A model generated the notes under the pieces. The model had not been told where the DNA came from, searched no databases, and saw only the letters and a program-made list of their open reading frames with translations. Shown here piece after piece: positions 19,931 through 28,874 of a stretch of 64,000 bases of DNA (its first letter is position 1; each line of letters begins with the position of its first letter). Origin of the DNA: Mycolicibacterium mucogenicum DSM 44124 (GTDB lineage Bacteria > Actinomycetota > Actinomycetes > Mycobacteriales > Mycobacteriaceae); assembly GCF_005670685.2 (NCBI RefSeq), contig NZ_CP062008.1:1860001-1924000 (forward strand), given 5' to 3'. A program made the position numbers and the translations under genes.

Positions 19931-20743
19931 TCACCGAATCGTGACGCCGGCATCGACTTTGAGTTCCAGGCCCGTGACGTATCGGGATTCGTCGGACATC
20001 AGGTACAGCACCGCGTTGCTGATGTCGACCGCCTCGGCCATGACGACCGGCAGGGCATTGGCGAAAAGTGGCGCCAGGTCAGGCCGCGTCTCCCGGATCA
20101 GGCCGTGCAGAGACGCCGGCTGCATTCCGGTCGGCACTCCGGTGGGATGTACCGTGTTCACGCGAATGCCCTGCGCGGCAAGCTCATTGGCCAGGCTCTT
20201 GCTGAGCCCCACGATCCCATGCTTGGACGCGGTGTAGGGCAGGTGCAGCGGTGTCCCCTTGGTACCGGCGGCGGAGCTGATGTTGACGATGCTGCCGCCG
20301 CGGTCGATCAGATAGGGCAGCGCGGCTCGGCACGTGTTCCAGGTGCCGATCAGGTTCACGTCGACCACCGCGCGCCACTGTTCGGTGGTGGTGGTGTCCC
20401 AGGTTCCCGCGGTGAGCACGCCGGCGTTGGCAATCGCGCCGTCGAGACCGCCCAACTGCCGGACCCCGTCGTCGACCGCGGCCCGCAATGCGTCGGCATC
20501 GCGAACGTCGACGACGTGCGTCGCGGCGCGACGCCCGTATTCCCGGACTAGACTGGCGGTTTCGTCGAGGTCCTCCCGCGTCGCCAGCGGGTATTCGAGC
20601 ACCGAGAGGGACTCACAGATGTCCACGAGGATGAGGTCGGCCCCCTCCTCGGCCAGGCGCACGGCGTGGCTACGGCCCATCCCGCGGGCCGCGCCCGTGA
20701 TCAGTATCTTCTTGCCGGCGACTCGTCCAGTGATGACGTTCAT
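19931..20743 (-). CDS. Mycofactocin-type SDR oxidoreductase (1)
   Basis: This 270-aa short-chain dehydrogenase has the N-terminal segment [18 protein letters not shown] and a downstream DIC. These are the hallmarks of the mycofactocin-coupled SDR family, which keeps its NAD bound and hands electrons to the peptide-derived cofactor mycofactocin. The catalytic Ser (NISSAAG) and YTASK are present. ATG 20743 overlaps the stop of the upstream SDR by 4 nt (ATGA). It probably oxidises an alcohol made by the P450 at the head of the operon. Mycofactocin biosynthesis genes are not in the window. Confidence 0.9.
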   Translation of the reverse strand: MNVITGRVAGKKILITGAARGMGRSHAVRLAEEGADLILVDICESLSVLEYPLATREDLDETASLVREYGRRAATHVVDVRDADALRAAVDDGVRQLGGLDGAIANAGVLTAGTWDTTTTEQWRAVVDVNLIGTWNTCRAALPYLIDRGGSIVNISSAAGTKGTPLHLPYTASKHGIVGLSKSLANELAAQGIRVNTVHPTGVPTGMQPASLHGLIRETRPDLAPLFANALPVVMAEAVDISNAVLYLMSDESRYVTGLELKVDAGVTIR

Positions 20744-21570
20744 AGCTTGTTGCAGAAGCCGGCGTCGACCGGAAGCGTGACTCCGGTGATGTACTGCGCG
20801 GCATCGGAGGCCAGGAAGGCGACGGCATGGCTGATGTCTTCTGGTTCGAGCAACCCGACCGGCATGGGGTTCTGCAAGTGTGGTCCGCCGTCGGGATAGT
20901 TCTCCAGGAACGCCGTCATGGCGGGATTGACCGCCATCATGGTGTTGACGGCCGTCGGGTGCACGGTGTTCACCCGGATGCTCTGTGGGGCAAGCGCATT
21001 GGCCAACGTCCGCATGAGACCGACGATGCCGTGCTTGGATGCCGCGTAGCCCAGACCGCCGGCCTGCGCACCGCCGAAGCCCTTCAACCCGGCAGTGGAG
21101 CTGGTGAAGATGATGGACCCGCCGCGCCCGCCGGCGAGGATGTGGGGGATCGCCGACTTGGCGGTGTGCAGGGCGCCCGTCAGATTGACGTCGATGACGT
21201 CGGTCCACATCTCGAGTTCTTCTTCGATGGTCAGTTCACGGAACGCCATCGTGGCGATACCGGCGTTCGCGCAGACGATGTCGAGGCGGCCGAACTGCTC
21301 GACACCGGCGTCCAGCGCCGACTTGAGTGCTGTGAAATCACGGACGTCGGCGACGGCGGCGACGATCTTGCCGCCGACGGACTCGACCAGTTCGACGGTT
21401 TCGTCGAGTTCGGCACGGCTGGCCATGGGGTAGCCGTTCGATGCGATGTCCGCGCAGATGTCCACGGCGATGATGCCCGCACCTTCTCTCGCGAGATGCA
21501 CTGCGTGGCTGCGACCTTGCCCACGGGCCGCGCCGGTGATGAAGGCGACCTTCCCGTCCAACGATCCCAT
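20740..21570 (-). CDS. Mycofactocin-type SDR oxidoreductase (2)
   Basis: This 276-aa protein is a paralogue of both other SDRs in this locus. The N-terminus [17 protein letters not shown] and the AVDIC motif fit the mycofactocin-coupled family. The catalytic TSSTAG serine and YAASK are present. ATG 21570 has AAGGAG 5 nt upstream, whereas the frame extends 27 codons further without support. It lies 20 nt after the ALDH and overlaps the next SDR by 4 nt. Adjacent paralogues may handle different stereoisomers or successive alcohols of one pathway; this cannot be read from sequence. Confidence 0.9.
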   Translation of the reverse strand: MGSLDGKVAFITGAARGQGRSHAVHLAREGAGIIAVDICADIASNGYPMASRAELDETVELVESVGGKIVAAVADVRDFTALKSALDAGVEQFGRLDIVCANAGIATMAFRELTIEEELEMWTDVIDVNLTGALHTAKSAIPHILAGGRGGSIIFTSSTAGLKGFGGAQAGGLGYAASKHGIVGLMRTLANALAPQSIRVNTVHPTAVNTMMAVNPAMTAFLENYPDGGPHLQNPMPVGLLEPEDISHAVAFLASDAAQYITGVTLPVDAGFCNKL

Positions 21571-21590
21571 CTGAACTCCTTGCCGTGTAA

Positions 21591-23048
21591 TCAAAGTTGG
21601 GTGTAAACCGTCTTGGTCTTCAGGAAGCTCTCGATCCCGTCGCGTCCCCATTCATGGCCCCAACCGGACTGCTTGTAGCCGCCGAAGGGCATCGAGTGGT
21701 CGAACACCATCTGGCAGTTCAGCGTCACGGTGCCGGCGTCGAGACGTTTGGCGAGTCGGTGCGCGCGGCCGATGTCCTTGGTCCAGGCGGTCGCGGCCAG
21801 CCCGTATTCGGAATTGTTGGCCAGGGCCACGACTTCGTTGTCGTCATCGAACGGCAGGATCGCGACCACCGGCCCGAAGATCTCCTGCTGGTAGAGCCGT
21901 GCGGTGGGGGCGACATCGGTGAGAACCGTTGGGTGCACGAAGAATCCACTGCGCTCCAGCCGGTCGCCCCCGGTGACCACCTCGACCCCGTCCCTGCGGC
22001 CCCCTTCGATGAAGCCCAGCACCTGGTGAAGTTGTTTGGCGCTGATGATCGGGCCGATCAGGACCCCGTCCTCTGTCGGGGCGCCGAGCTTCACCGAGTT
22101 CGCGATGTTGGCGACGCCCTCCACCACCTTGTCGTACACGCTGCGCTGGGCGAAGATTCGTGATCCGCTGATGCAGCCCTGCCCGGAATGGATGAAGATG
22201 CCCATCGCCGCCATCGTGATGGCGGTATCCAGGTCGGCGTCGTCATAGATCAAAACCGGTGACTTGCCGCCCAATTCGAGCGCGACCCGCTTGAGGTTGC
22301 CGCTGCCGGCAGCCTGCACGATCTGCTTGCCGACTTCGGTGGAGCCGGTGAAGGCCACCTTGTCGACACCGGGATGCGCGGTGATCGCCGCACCGACCGT
22401 GTGGCCGTATCCGGTGACGAGGTTGACGACGCCGTCCGGCACGCCGGCCTCGGCCAGGATTCGCTCCAGTATCAGGGCCGAAAGCGGGGTTTCTTCAGCA
22501 GGTTTGACGATGCAGCTGCAACCCGCGGCCAGCGCGGGCGCGAGTTTGGTGCACGCGTTGAACACCGGCCCGTTCCACGGGAAGATCAGTCCGACGACGC
22601 CGTAGGGCTCCTTGAGCGTGTAGGCGTGCATCGTGGTGAACGCGCCGGTGATGCCGCCGGTCTGCTGCACGTCGTGGGCGATGCCGTTGACCTTGGTGCA
22701 CCAGCCTGCGTAGTAACGGAACGATTCGGCGCACGTCGACATGATCGTGAACGCCTGGAAATAAGGCATTCCGGTGTTCAGGGAATCGATCTGGGCCAGT
22801 TCGTCGGCGTGCTGGTCGATCAGATCGGCCACCCGCCACAGCACTTTGGCCCGTTCGCTGCCGGGCAGCCCGCTCCACACCCCGGACGTGAAACTCTCGC
22901 GCGCACGGGTCACGGCGGCGTCGACGGCCTCGACGCCGCCGTCCCGGAATTCGGCGATCACCTCCTCGGTGGCGGGGTTGATGATCGCGATGGTGTCTCC
23001 GTTGCCCGGCCGATTCGCGATGTCGTCCAGGACCGACTGCACCGTCAC
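21591..23048 (-). CDS. NAD-dependent aldehyde dehydrogenase (1)
   Basis: This is a 485-aa ALDH-superfamily enzyme. Catalytic Cys lies in [11 protein letters not shown] and the general-base Glu in LELGGKSP, both intact. The cofactor segment FPWNGP and FTGSTEVG are also present. It oxidises an aldehyde to the acid, plausibly the product of the SDRs next to it. The GTG start overlaps the P450 stop by 4 nt (GTGA), so synthesis of the two is coupled. The C-terminus with [12 protein letters not shown] is normal. Confidence 0.94.
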   Translation of the reverse strand: MTVQSVLDDIANRPGNGDTIAIINPATEEVIAEFRDGGVEAVDAAVTRARESFTSGVWSGLPGSERAKVLWRVADLIDQHADELAQIDSLNTGMPYFQAFTIMSTCAESFRYYAGWCTKVNGIAHDVQQTGGITGAFTTMHAYTLKEPYGVVGLIFPWNGPVFNACTKLAPALAAGCSCIVKPAEETPLSALILERILAEAGVPDGVVNLVTGYGHTVGAAITAHPGVDKVAFTGSTEVGKQIVQAAGSGNLKRVALELGGKSPVLIYDDADLDTAITMAAMGIFIHSGQGCISGSRIFAQRSVYDKVVEGVANIANSVKLGAPTEDGVLIGPIISAKQLHQVLGFIEGGRRDGVEVVTGGDRLERSGFFVHPTVLTDVAPTARLYQQEIFGPVVAILPFDDDNEVVALANNSEYGLAATAWTKDIGRAHRLAKRLDAGTVTLNCQMVFDHSMPFGGYKQSGWGHEWGRDGIESFLKTKTVYTQL

Positions 23049-24346
23049 TGCCGCACCTCGGTGAACTCGATGTGCAACTCGGTGAGGCCGCGCAGCAGGA
23101 ACGTCGGCTCGTAGCCGTAGGTGCGGTGGCCCGGGGCGCCGTGCTTGGCCTCGCTGATCCGGATGTCGCGCGTCCGGTCCAGCAGGCGGTTGATGGTGAC
23201 GCGACCCTCGACCCGGGCCAGGGGAGCACCGGCGCAGGTGTGGATGCCACGGCCGAAGGCGATGTGCTCGCGCACGTTCTTGCGGTCGAGGCGGAACTCA
23301 TTGGGGTTCTCGAACTTTCGGGGATCCCGGTTTGCCGCCCCGAGACACAGCATCAGCACGGTGCCGGCCTTGATCGGCACGCCGCCCAGGGTGGTGGACT
23401 TGCGGCAGAGGCGGAAGTCCACCTTGGTGGGGCTCTCGATGCGTAGTGCTTCCTCGATGAAAGGGGAGATCAGGTCGCGGTTCTCCCGGAGGTGGTGTTG
23501 GAGCTCGGGCCGGTCGCCGAGCACCTTGACCGCGGAGCTGAGCAGCTTCGTGACGGTCTCCTGTCCGGCGGCGAACAGGAACGTCGCCGGGCGCACCACC
23601 TCCAGCAGCGGCGGGACGGAGCCGTCGGGATAGGTGGCGGTGGCCAGCCCGGTCAGCACATCCTCGCGGGGGCTCTCGCGCCGGTCGGCGATGTACCCAC
23701 TGAACAGATCGTCAAGGTACTGAAGGGGATTGGAACCGACGGGTTCGTGGTCCAGCGCGCCGACCCGCGAGCCCGGCGCGTTGCCGGCCCCGAGGTTGCG
23801 CCGGATCTCGGGGCGGTCTTCCTCGGGCACGCCGAGCAGATCCGCGATCGCCAGCGTTGCGAACGGCTTGCCGTACTCACCGAGGAACTCGCACTGGCCG
23901 TTGGCGATGAACTCGTCGAACTGCCGGTCGGCGAGGCTCCAAATGTAGTCCGAGTTCTCCTGCAGGCGGCGCGGTGTCAACAACCGGCTCAGCAGGGATC
24001 GAGCGTTCTCGTGCTCGGGTGGGTCCATCACCACCATGTGCTCGAAAATTGGGAACTCGTGCCGGTGCGCCTCGATGAGCTCGCTGATGTCGTCGCCGTC
24101 CGGGGTGAACGGGAGCGGCGGGAACGGGCCGCCGATGGCGTTGACGGCCGAGAACGAATCGACGTCCTTGAACGCCGCCTGGACTTCCTGGTACCCCGTC
24201 ACCGCGACCACGCCGTAGTGCGGTTCGCACACGACGGGCCCCTGCTGGCGCAGATGGTCCCAGTACGCGTACGGGTCCTGGGCGATTTCCGGGTTCGTGA
24301 AGTAGTCGACATCGGCGATGGCGGTCACGGTGGACTTGGGCTGCAT
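23045..24346 (-). CDS. Cytochrome P450
   Basis: This is a 433-aa soluble class-I bacterial P450. The heme thiolate is Cys371 in FGRGIHTCAGAPLAR, the ExxR pair is Glu299-Arg302, and the I-helix motif is AGQET (260-264). The Thr of this motif supports oxygen activation. No ferredoxin or reductase gene is adjacent. ATG 24346 has AGGAG about 8 nt upstream, directly next to a perfect TGATCGATCGATCA palindrome that probably binds the divergent TetR protein. As first gene of the operon it likely makes an alcohol that the SDRs and ALDH oxidise. The CYP family is not assigned. Confidence 0.94.
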   Translation of the reverse strand: MQPKSTVTAIADVDYFTNPEIAQDPYAYWDHLRQQGPVVCEPHYGVVAVTGYQEVQAAFKDVDSFSAVNAIGGPFPPLPFTPDGDDISELIEAHRHEFPIFEHMVVMDPPEHENARSLLSRLLTPRRLQENSDYIWSLADRQFDEFIANGQCEFLGEYGKPFATLAIADLLGVPEEDRPEIRRNLGAGNAPGSRVGALDHEPVGSNPLQYLDDLFSGYIADRRESPREDVLTGLATATYPDGSVPPLLEVVRPATFLFAAGQETVTKLLSSAVKVLGDRPELQHHLRENRDLISPFIEEALRIESPTKVDFRLCRKSTTLGGVPIKAGTVLMLCLGAANRDPRKFENPNEFRLDRKNVREHIAFGRGIHTCAGAPLARVEGRVTINRLLDRTRDIRISEAKHGAPGHRTYGYEPTFLLRGLTELHIEFTEVRQ

Positions 24347-24358
24347 GACAGCAACTCC

Positions 24359-24376
24359 TGATCGATCGATCAAAAT
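24359..24376. promoter_or_regulatory. Candidate TetR operator before the P450 operon
   Basis: TGATCGATCGATCA (24359-24372) is a perfect 14-bp palindrome followed by AAAT. It lies 13 nt upstream of the P450 start, next to its ribosome-binding site, and in the region shared with the divergent tetR gene. A near copy lies at 25151-25167. Confidence 0.65.
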
Positions 24377-24442
24377 GTTAGACTGCCGTATGCCTATCAC
24401 GCGCCGCGACGGCCGGTCAAGCATTTCGGGGCGGACTCGTCG

Positions 24443-25042
24443 ATGACTCAGGGGCGCAAATCGAAGGCCGATGACGGCGGTGCCCGGCAGCGTCTGATCG
24501 AGGCGACGGTGCAGATCATGCACGACGAGGGGTACGCCGCGGCGACCTCACGGCGGGTCGCCGCCCTGGCCGGCGTCAAGCAGGCGCTGGTCTATTACTA
24601 CTTTCCGACGATGGACGACCTGTTCGTCGAGGCCTTGCGCGCCGGTGGCGAAGTGGCGCTGGAACGGCTCCGTGAGGTGCTGCTCGACGAGGACCCGCTG
24701 CGGGCGTTGTGGCGCATCAACAGCGACCCGCGGCAGACCGTTCTCAGTACGGAATTCATGGCATTGGCCAACCACCGCAAGGCAGTTGGCGCCGAATTGA
24801 AGGCGTACTCGGAGCGGGTGCGCGATATCGAAACCGCGGCGGTGACCTTGGTCCTGCGGGCCGGCGGTGTGGATCTGAACGCGTACCCGCCGGTGGTGAT
24901 CTCCATGATCGTCGCCCAGATCGCGCGCAGTGTCGGCAACGAGGCCGCGGTCGGTGTCACGCGCGGCCACGAGGAGCTGCGCGACTTCATCGACCGGCAG
25001 ATCGAGCTGCTCGCGAAGTCCGCCGAAGTCGTGCGCGACTGA
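24443..25042 (+). CDS. TetR-family transcriptional regulator
   Basis: This 199-aa protein has the N-terminal TetR HTH (about residues 15-60: LIEATVQIMHDEGYAAATSRR, recognition helix near VKQALVYYYFPTMDDLF). A helical ligand-binding and dimerisation domain follows. It is divergent from the P450 operon and 191 nt upstream of the third SDR. TGATCGATCGA boxes flank it on both sides, so it is the obvious repressor of both arms and of itself. The ligand is unknown but probably an intermediate of the pathway. ATG 24443 has only a weak GGGGCGG upstream. Confidence 0.9.
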   Translation: MTQGRKSKADDGGARQRLIEATVQIMHDEGYAAATSRRVAALAGVKQALVYYYFPTMDDLFVEALRAGGEVALERLREVLLDEDPLRALWRINSDPRQTVLSTEFMALANHRKAVGAELKAYSERVRDIETAAVTLVLRAGGVDLNAYPPVVISMIVAQIARSVGNEAAVGVTRGHEELRDFIDRQIELLAKSAEVVRD

Positions 25043-25118
25043 TTTCGGTCGAGTGGGCCGGTGCGCCCATCCTCTCGGGGGCTTCGGCGGCGGTCGCCGG
25101 CGTCTTCCCAACTCGTCA

Positions 25119-25167
25119 TTGACAGCGCGGTGCGTCCGTGCCATGGTTCCTGATCGATCGACAAAAT
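25119..25167 (+). promoter_or_regulatory. Promoter and candidate TetR operator before the third SDR
   Basis: TTGACA (25119-25124) is followed after 17 nt by CATGGT (25142-25147), a plausible sigma-A promoter. TGATCGATCGACAAAAT (25151-25167) starts 3 nt after the -10. It matches the box at 24359 except for a one-base deletion in the right half. A repressor here would block transcription start. The distance to the SDR start at 25234 leaves a leader of about 80 nt. Confidence 0.6.
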
Positions 25168-25233
25168 TCTGAGTCGATGAGCCGAACCGCCAGTTCTGCG
25201 GCGGCGGCGACAATCAGACAGCGAGGTGGACTC

Positions 25234-26073
25234 ATGGCGGGACGGGTAGAGGGCAAGGTCGCATTCATCACCGGAGCGGCCCGCGGCCAGGGGCGTAGTC
25301 ACGCTGTGCGGCTCGCCGAAGAAGGCGCCGACATCATCGCCATCGACATCTGCGGCCCGGTCAGCAGCAACCCGCAGATCGCCCCGGCTACCCGCGACGA
25401 CCTCGCCGAGACGGCGGACCTGGTCAAGCAGCTGAACCGGCGCATCGTCACGGCCGAGGTCGACGTGCGCGACTACGCCGCGGTGAAGGCCGCCGTGGAC
25501 AACGGCGTCGAACAGCTCGGCCGGCTGGACATCATCTGCGCCAACGCCGGCATCGGCAACGGTGGTCAGACGCTGGACCACACCAGCGAGGAAGACTGGA
25601 CCGACATGATCGACGTCAACCTCTCCGGCGTCTGGAAGTCGGTGAAAGCCGCAGTGCCGCATCTCATCTCGCAGGGCCAGGGTGGTTCGATCATTCTGAC
25701 CAGCTCGGTGGGCGGCCTGAAGCCGTATCCGCACACGGGCCACTACATCGCGGCCAAGCACGGCGTGGTCGGGCTGATGCGGACCTTCGCCGTGGAACTG
25801 GGGCACCACTCGATCCGGGTGAACTCGGTGCACCCGACGAACGTGAACACCCCGCTGTTCATGAACGAGGGCACGATGAAGCTGTTCCGGCCCGACCTGG
25901 AGAACCCGGGCCCCGACGACATGAAGGTCGTCGCGCAGATGATGCACGTGCTCCCGGTGGGCTGGGTTGAACCGGTCGACATCAGCAATGCCGTGCTTTT
26001 CCTGGCGTCGGACGAATCCCGCTATGTAACAGGTCTTCCCATGACCGTCGACGCCGGAAGCATGCTCAAGTAA
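25234..26073 (+). CDS. Mycofactocin-type SDR oxidoreductase (3)
   Basis: This 279-aa SDR has the [19 protein letters not shown] and IDIC motifs of mycofactocin-coupled dehydrogenases. The catalytic TSSVGG serine and YIAAK are present. ATG 25234 has GAGGTGG upstream. An earlier in-frame ATG at 25177 has no ribosome-binding site. It heads the plus-strand arm (SDR, 903-aa surface protein, ALDH) and is preceded by a promoter with a TetR box. The C-terminal [20 protein letters not shown] is typical. It is likely to oxidise an alcohol in the same pathway as the P450 arm. Confidence 0.9.
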   Translation: MAGRVEGKVAFITGAARGQGRSHAVRLAEEGADIIAIDICGPVSSNPQIAPATRDDLAETADLVKQLNRRIVTAEVDVRDYAAVKAAVDNGVEQLGRLDIICANAGIGNGGQTLDHTSEEDWTDMIDVNLSGVWKSVKAAVPHLISQGQGGSIILTSSVGGLKPYPHTGHYIAAKHGVVGLMRTFAVELGHHSIRVNSVHPTNVNTPLFMNEGTMKLFRPDLENPGPDDMKVVAQMMHVLPVGWVEPVDISNAVLFLASDESRYVTGLPMTVDAGSMLK

Positions 26074-26144
26074 CCCCCTTTCGCTACAACAGAATCGCCC
26101 ACAACCGAATAGGCATCAACCCAACGGCAACGGAGCCAAAGCCC

Positions 26145-28856
26145 ATGGCCAATAACAGTTCTCGTGTCAACCCCCTGTTCGTCGCAGCCGCACCCGATGT
26201 GTCTGCCCACCACTCACCTCGGCAAGCTGCGAAGGTCGGCGGGTACGGTGGCCTGGCGGTCGCGGCCTGGCTGGTCACCGCGGTGGCGACCGGACATGGC
26301 GTGGCCGTGGCGGATACCGCCGGCGGATCGGCGAATTCGTCCACGTCGAGTTCCTCGAGCTCATCGGGTGGGTCGACGTCCTCGAGCTCGCCTGGCGGGA
26401 CACCGGGTACCGCCGGCGGCACGGCGTCGGGGACGACGGGAACCACTGGCGCCACCGGCGCTGCGGGGACCGCAGGAACAACCGGTTCGTCATCCGCATC
26501 CGGGACATCCGCGACACCGGGATCGACCACATCGAGTACCGAGGTGAGCTCGGGCGTGGTCGTCAGCAACACTGGCGGTGCCCATACCGGCACCTCGTCG
26601 ACGACCCCGAAGGACGGCACCGACGAAAGTGTCAGGGGGAGCGGGAAACCCGGAGCGGCCAAGCCCAGCGCAAGCGGCAAGTCCGCATCGAAGTCGAGTG
26701 CGGGCACCAAGCCCTCGCTCAAGCCATCGCGCGTCGAGGCCACCAGCGCCGCCTCGAAACCCGCCGCCCAGACGGCGGTGAGCGCCGCCGCCGTCAGCCC
26801 GAACGTCAGCGCCAAGACTGCTACGGTGACCGCGGCGGCTGCGGCCCCCACGACGCAGACGACGTCCACCGCCGCGACGACGGCCGCTTCGGCCACCGCC
26901 GCGGTACCGGCCGTCGTGGCCGCTCAAGTAGCTTCTCCGGCAACAGGTTTGGTGGGCTTCCTCAACGGTGTCGTGACCAACCTGCTCAATCCGTTCCTCA
27001 AGCCGGTGCCTCACACGCCCGAGCCGTTCGGTCCCGCGGTGTGGGCGGTGCTGGCCTGGGTGCGGCGCAACGTGTTCAACCAGGCTCCGACCATCGCGTA
27101 CAACCCGACCACCACGGTCCAGACCGGGCAGACCGTCACCGGCAATCTCGGCGCCACGGACCCAGAGGGTGACGCCCTGACCTACAAGGTCACGCAGGGA
27201 CCGAAGTACGGCACCCTGACCATCGACCAGGCCACCGGCAACTTCACCTACACCCCGAACGACATCAATTACACGGCGGTGCAGACCGATTCGTTCTCGG
27301 TGTCGGTGACCGACGGAAAGTTCAACCTGCTGAAGCTGTTCAGTCCCCACAGCGCGAAGGCGGGTATCGACGTGTCGGTGCTCAACCCCGAGGTCGAGCG
27401 GGTGATCCTGAACCTGCCCAACACCATTGCCAGCCCGGCCAATCCGCGGTACTCGGCAGACGGCAAGTCCATCTTCTTCGCCGGCCAGCCGACTTCCGGG
27501 GGCCGCTCGGAGATCTACCAGATCAAGACCGACGGGACCGCGCTGCAATGTGTCACCTGCGGCGTCAGCGTCGGTGAGACCGGCAATCTGGCCAAACCCG
27601 TTCCCGTCGACGATGGTTCGGGCCGGGTGCTGGTGCTGGTGAACGTCGCCGGGCAGACGCCGCGGTACTCCATGCTGGAAACCGGAATCAACGGGACCGA
27701 GCTGGTGTCGATCACCACGCCGGCCGGCGGTGGATACGCCATCGACCCGCAACGCGAGATGCGGGTGTCGCCCGACGGCACCCACGTGCTGTACACCCGA
27801 ATCGTGATCGGGCCCAACAATCTTCTGCAGGCCCTGCCGATCGTCGGCACGCTGACGCGCACCGATACCGGCTACACGGTCACCGATGCCCGCGTCGTGT
27901 ATCCCACCGGTGAAGGCAAACAGTGGACCCCGGATGGCAAGGGTGTGGTGATCCTCGGCGGCCAGTACGACGCCGGCAATGTGGACGACATCGAGGTCGA
28001 CCTCGCCACCGGCAAGGTGACCAGGGTGACGGCCAACCTCGACTACGACGAGGACATGGACTACTCGCCGAATATGCAGTGGATCGCCATCGGCAGCACG
28101 CGCGGGCTGAATGCGCTGACACCGATGACGCGGATCATCCGGCAGAACTTCCTGCCGGTGTACGTCGGCGCACCCGTGTACCTGGAGTGGGCCGACCCGA
28201 TCAACGTCTCCAACCAGGAATGGATCGTCGCCGTCGGCGATGAGCTGAACCGGGAGAACGGTATTCCGCTGTTCGACACCGGCGACGGATACACCGCCCG
28301 AAGCATGCCGAGCTGGAATCCCGATGGCACCGCCGTCACGTTCTGGGAGTCCAGCGTCACCGATCCGACGGTGTCCCGACTGGTCATCGCGAATCTGAAG
28401 TACACCACCAGCGTCGGGCCGGTGGCGGCGGACCGTTCGACCCCGAGCTCCGATTCGTGGGCCCCGGCCCTCGGCAGCTATGTCGCCGCCACGACACCGC
28501 TGCCGGCCACCGGAACCTATGCGGGCGTCGGTGGTGGCACCGCGGTGGTGACCGAGGCGCCGGACGCGAACGATGCCACGCGCACCGTCCGCACGGTCAC
28601 GTACATCAATTACGTGAACGAACTGGGGGAGATTCTCAACGGCACCGAATCGGCCGACTACAACGCGAGCCAGACGACGGTCCACTACCTGGCCGATATC
28701 ACCGTCACCGGAGCCCACACCGGCTATCTGACGGCGGACGCGAACATCAACGCGTTCCAGCAGTCGCTGACCGGCACCATCACCTCCAGTGTCGACGGTG
28801 ACGTGCAGTCACTGCCGGACCCGGATGCGGCGCATCAGGCACAGCAGGACGCCTAG
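26145..28856 (+). CDS. Large exported protein: low-complexity, Ig-like and TolB/PD40 propeller domains
   Basis: This is a 903-aa protein of unknown function. The N-terminus (about 1-58) has basic residues then a hydrophobic stretch ending at VAVAD, a likely signal segment. Residues 60-270 are Ser/Thr/Gly/Ala-rich. A cadherin/VCBS-like Ig repeat (about 320-400: GATDPEGDALTYKVTQGP, FTYTPN, DSFSVSVTDG) follows. A C-terminal PD40 beta-propeller (about 425-790) carries repeats such as YSADGKSIFF, SPDGTHVLY, TPDGKGVVI and NPDGTAVTF. A final beta-rich region follows. ATG 26145 is 71 nt after the SDR, and the ALDH starts 19 nt after its stop. Such Ig-propeller proteins are frequent in mycobacterial envelopes. 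Confidence 0.85.
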   Translation: MANNSSRVNPLFVAAAPDVSAHHSPRQAAKVGGYGGLAVAAWLVTAVATGHGVAVADTAGGSANSSTSSSSSSSGGSTSSSSPGGTPGTAGGTASGTTGTTGATGAAGTAGTTGSSSASGTSATPGSTTSSTEVSSGVVVSNTGGAHTGTSSTTPKDGTDESVRGSGKPGAAKPSASGKSASKSSAGTKPSLKPSRVEATSAASKPAAQTAVSAAAVSPNVSAKTATVTAAAAAPTTQTTSTAATTAASATAAVPAVVAAQVASPATGLVGFLNGVVTNLLNPFLKPVPHTPEPFGPAVWAVLAWVRRNVFNQAPTIAYNPTTTVQTGQTVTGNLGATDPEGDALTYKVTQGPKYGTLTIDQATGNFTYTPNDINYTAVQTDSFSVSVTDGKFNLLKLFSPHSAKAGIDVSVLNPEVERVILNLPNTIASPANPRYSADGKSIFFAGQPTSGGRSEIYQIKTDGTALQCVTCGVSVGETGNLAKPVPVDDGSGRVLVLVNVAGQTPRYSMLETGINGTELVSITTPAGGGYAIDPQREMRVSPDGTHVLYTRIVIGPNNLLQALPIVGTLTRTDTGYTVTDARVVYPTGEGKQWTPDGKGVVILGGQYDAGNVDDIEVDLATGKVTRVTANLDYDEDMDYSPNMQWIAIGSTRGLNALTPMTRIIRQNFLPVYVGAPVYLEWADPINVSNQEWIVAVGDELNRENGIPLFDTGDGYTARSMPSWNPDGTAVTFWESSVTDPTVSRLVIANLKYTTSVGPVAADRSTPSSDSWAPALGSYVAATTPLPATGTYAGVGGGTAVVTEAPDANDATRTVRTVTYINYVNELGEILNGTESADYNASQTTVHYLADITVTGAHTGYLTADANINAFQQSLTGTITSSVDGDVQSLPDPDAAHQAQQDA

Positions 28857-28874
28857 CCGCGTTCTGGACACGGA

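Noticed and set aside
26340..26940. Ser/Thr/Gly/Ala-rich stretch in the 903-aa gene as a DNA repeat array or CRISPR-like element.
   Set aside because: It is in-frame coding low complexity with no regular repeat unit and spacer pattern. No CRISPR array or cas gene is present anywhere in the window.
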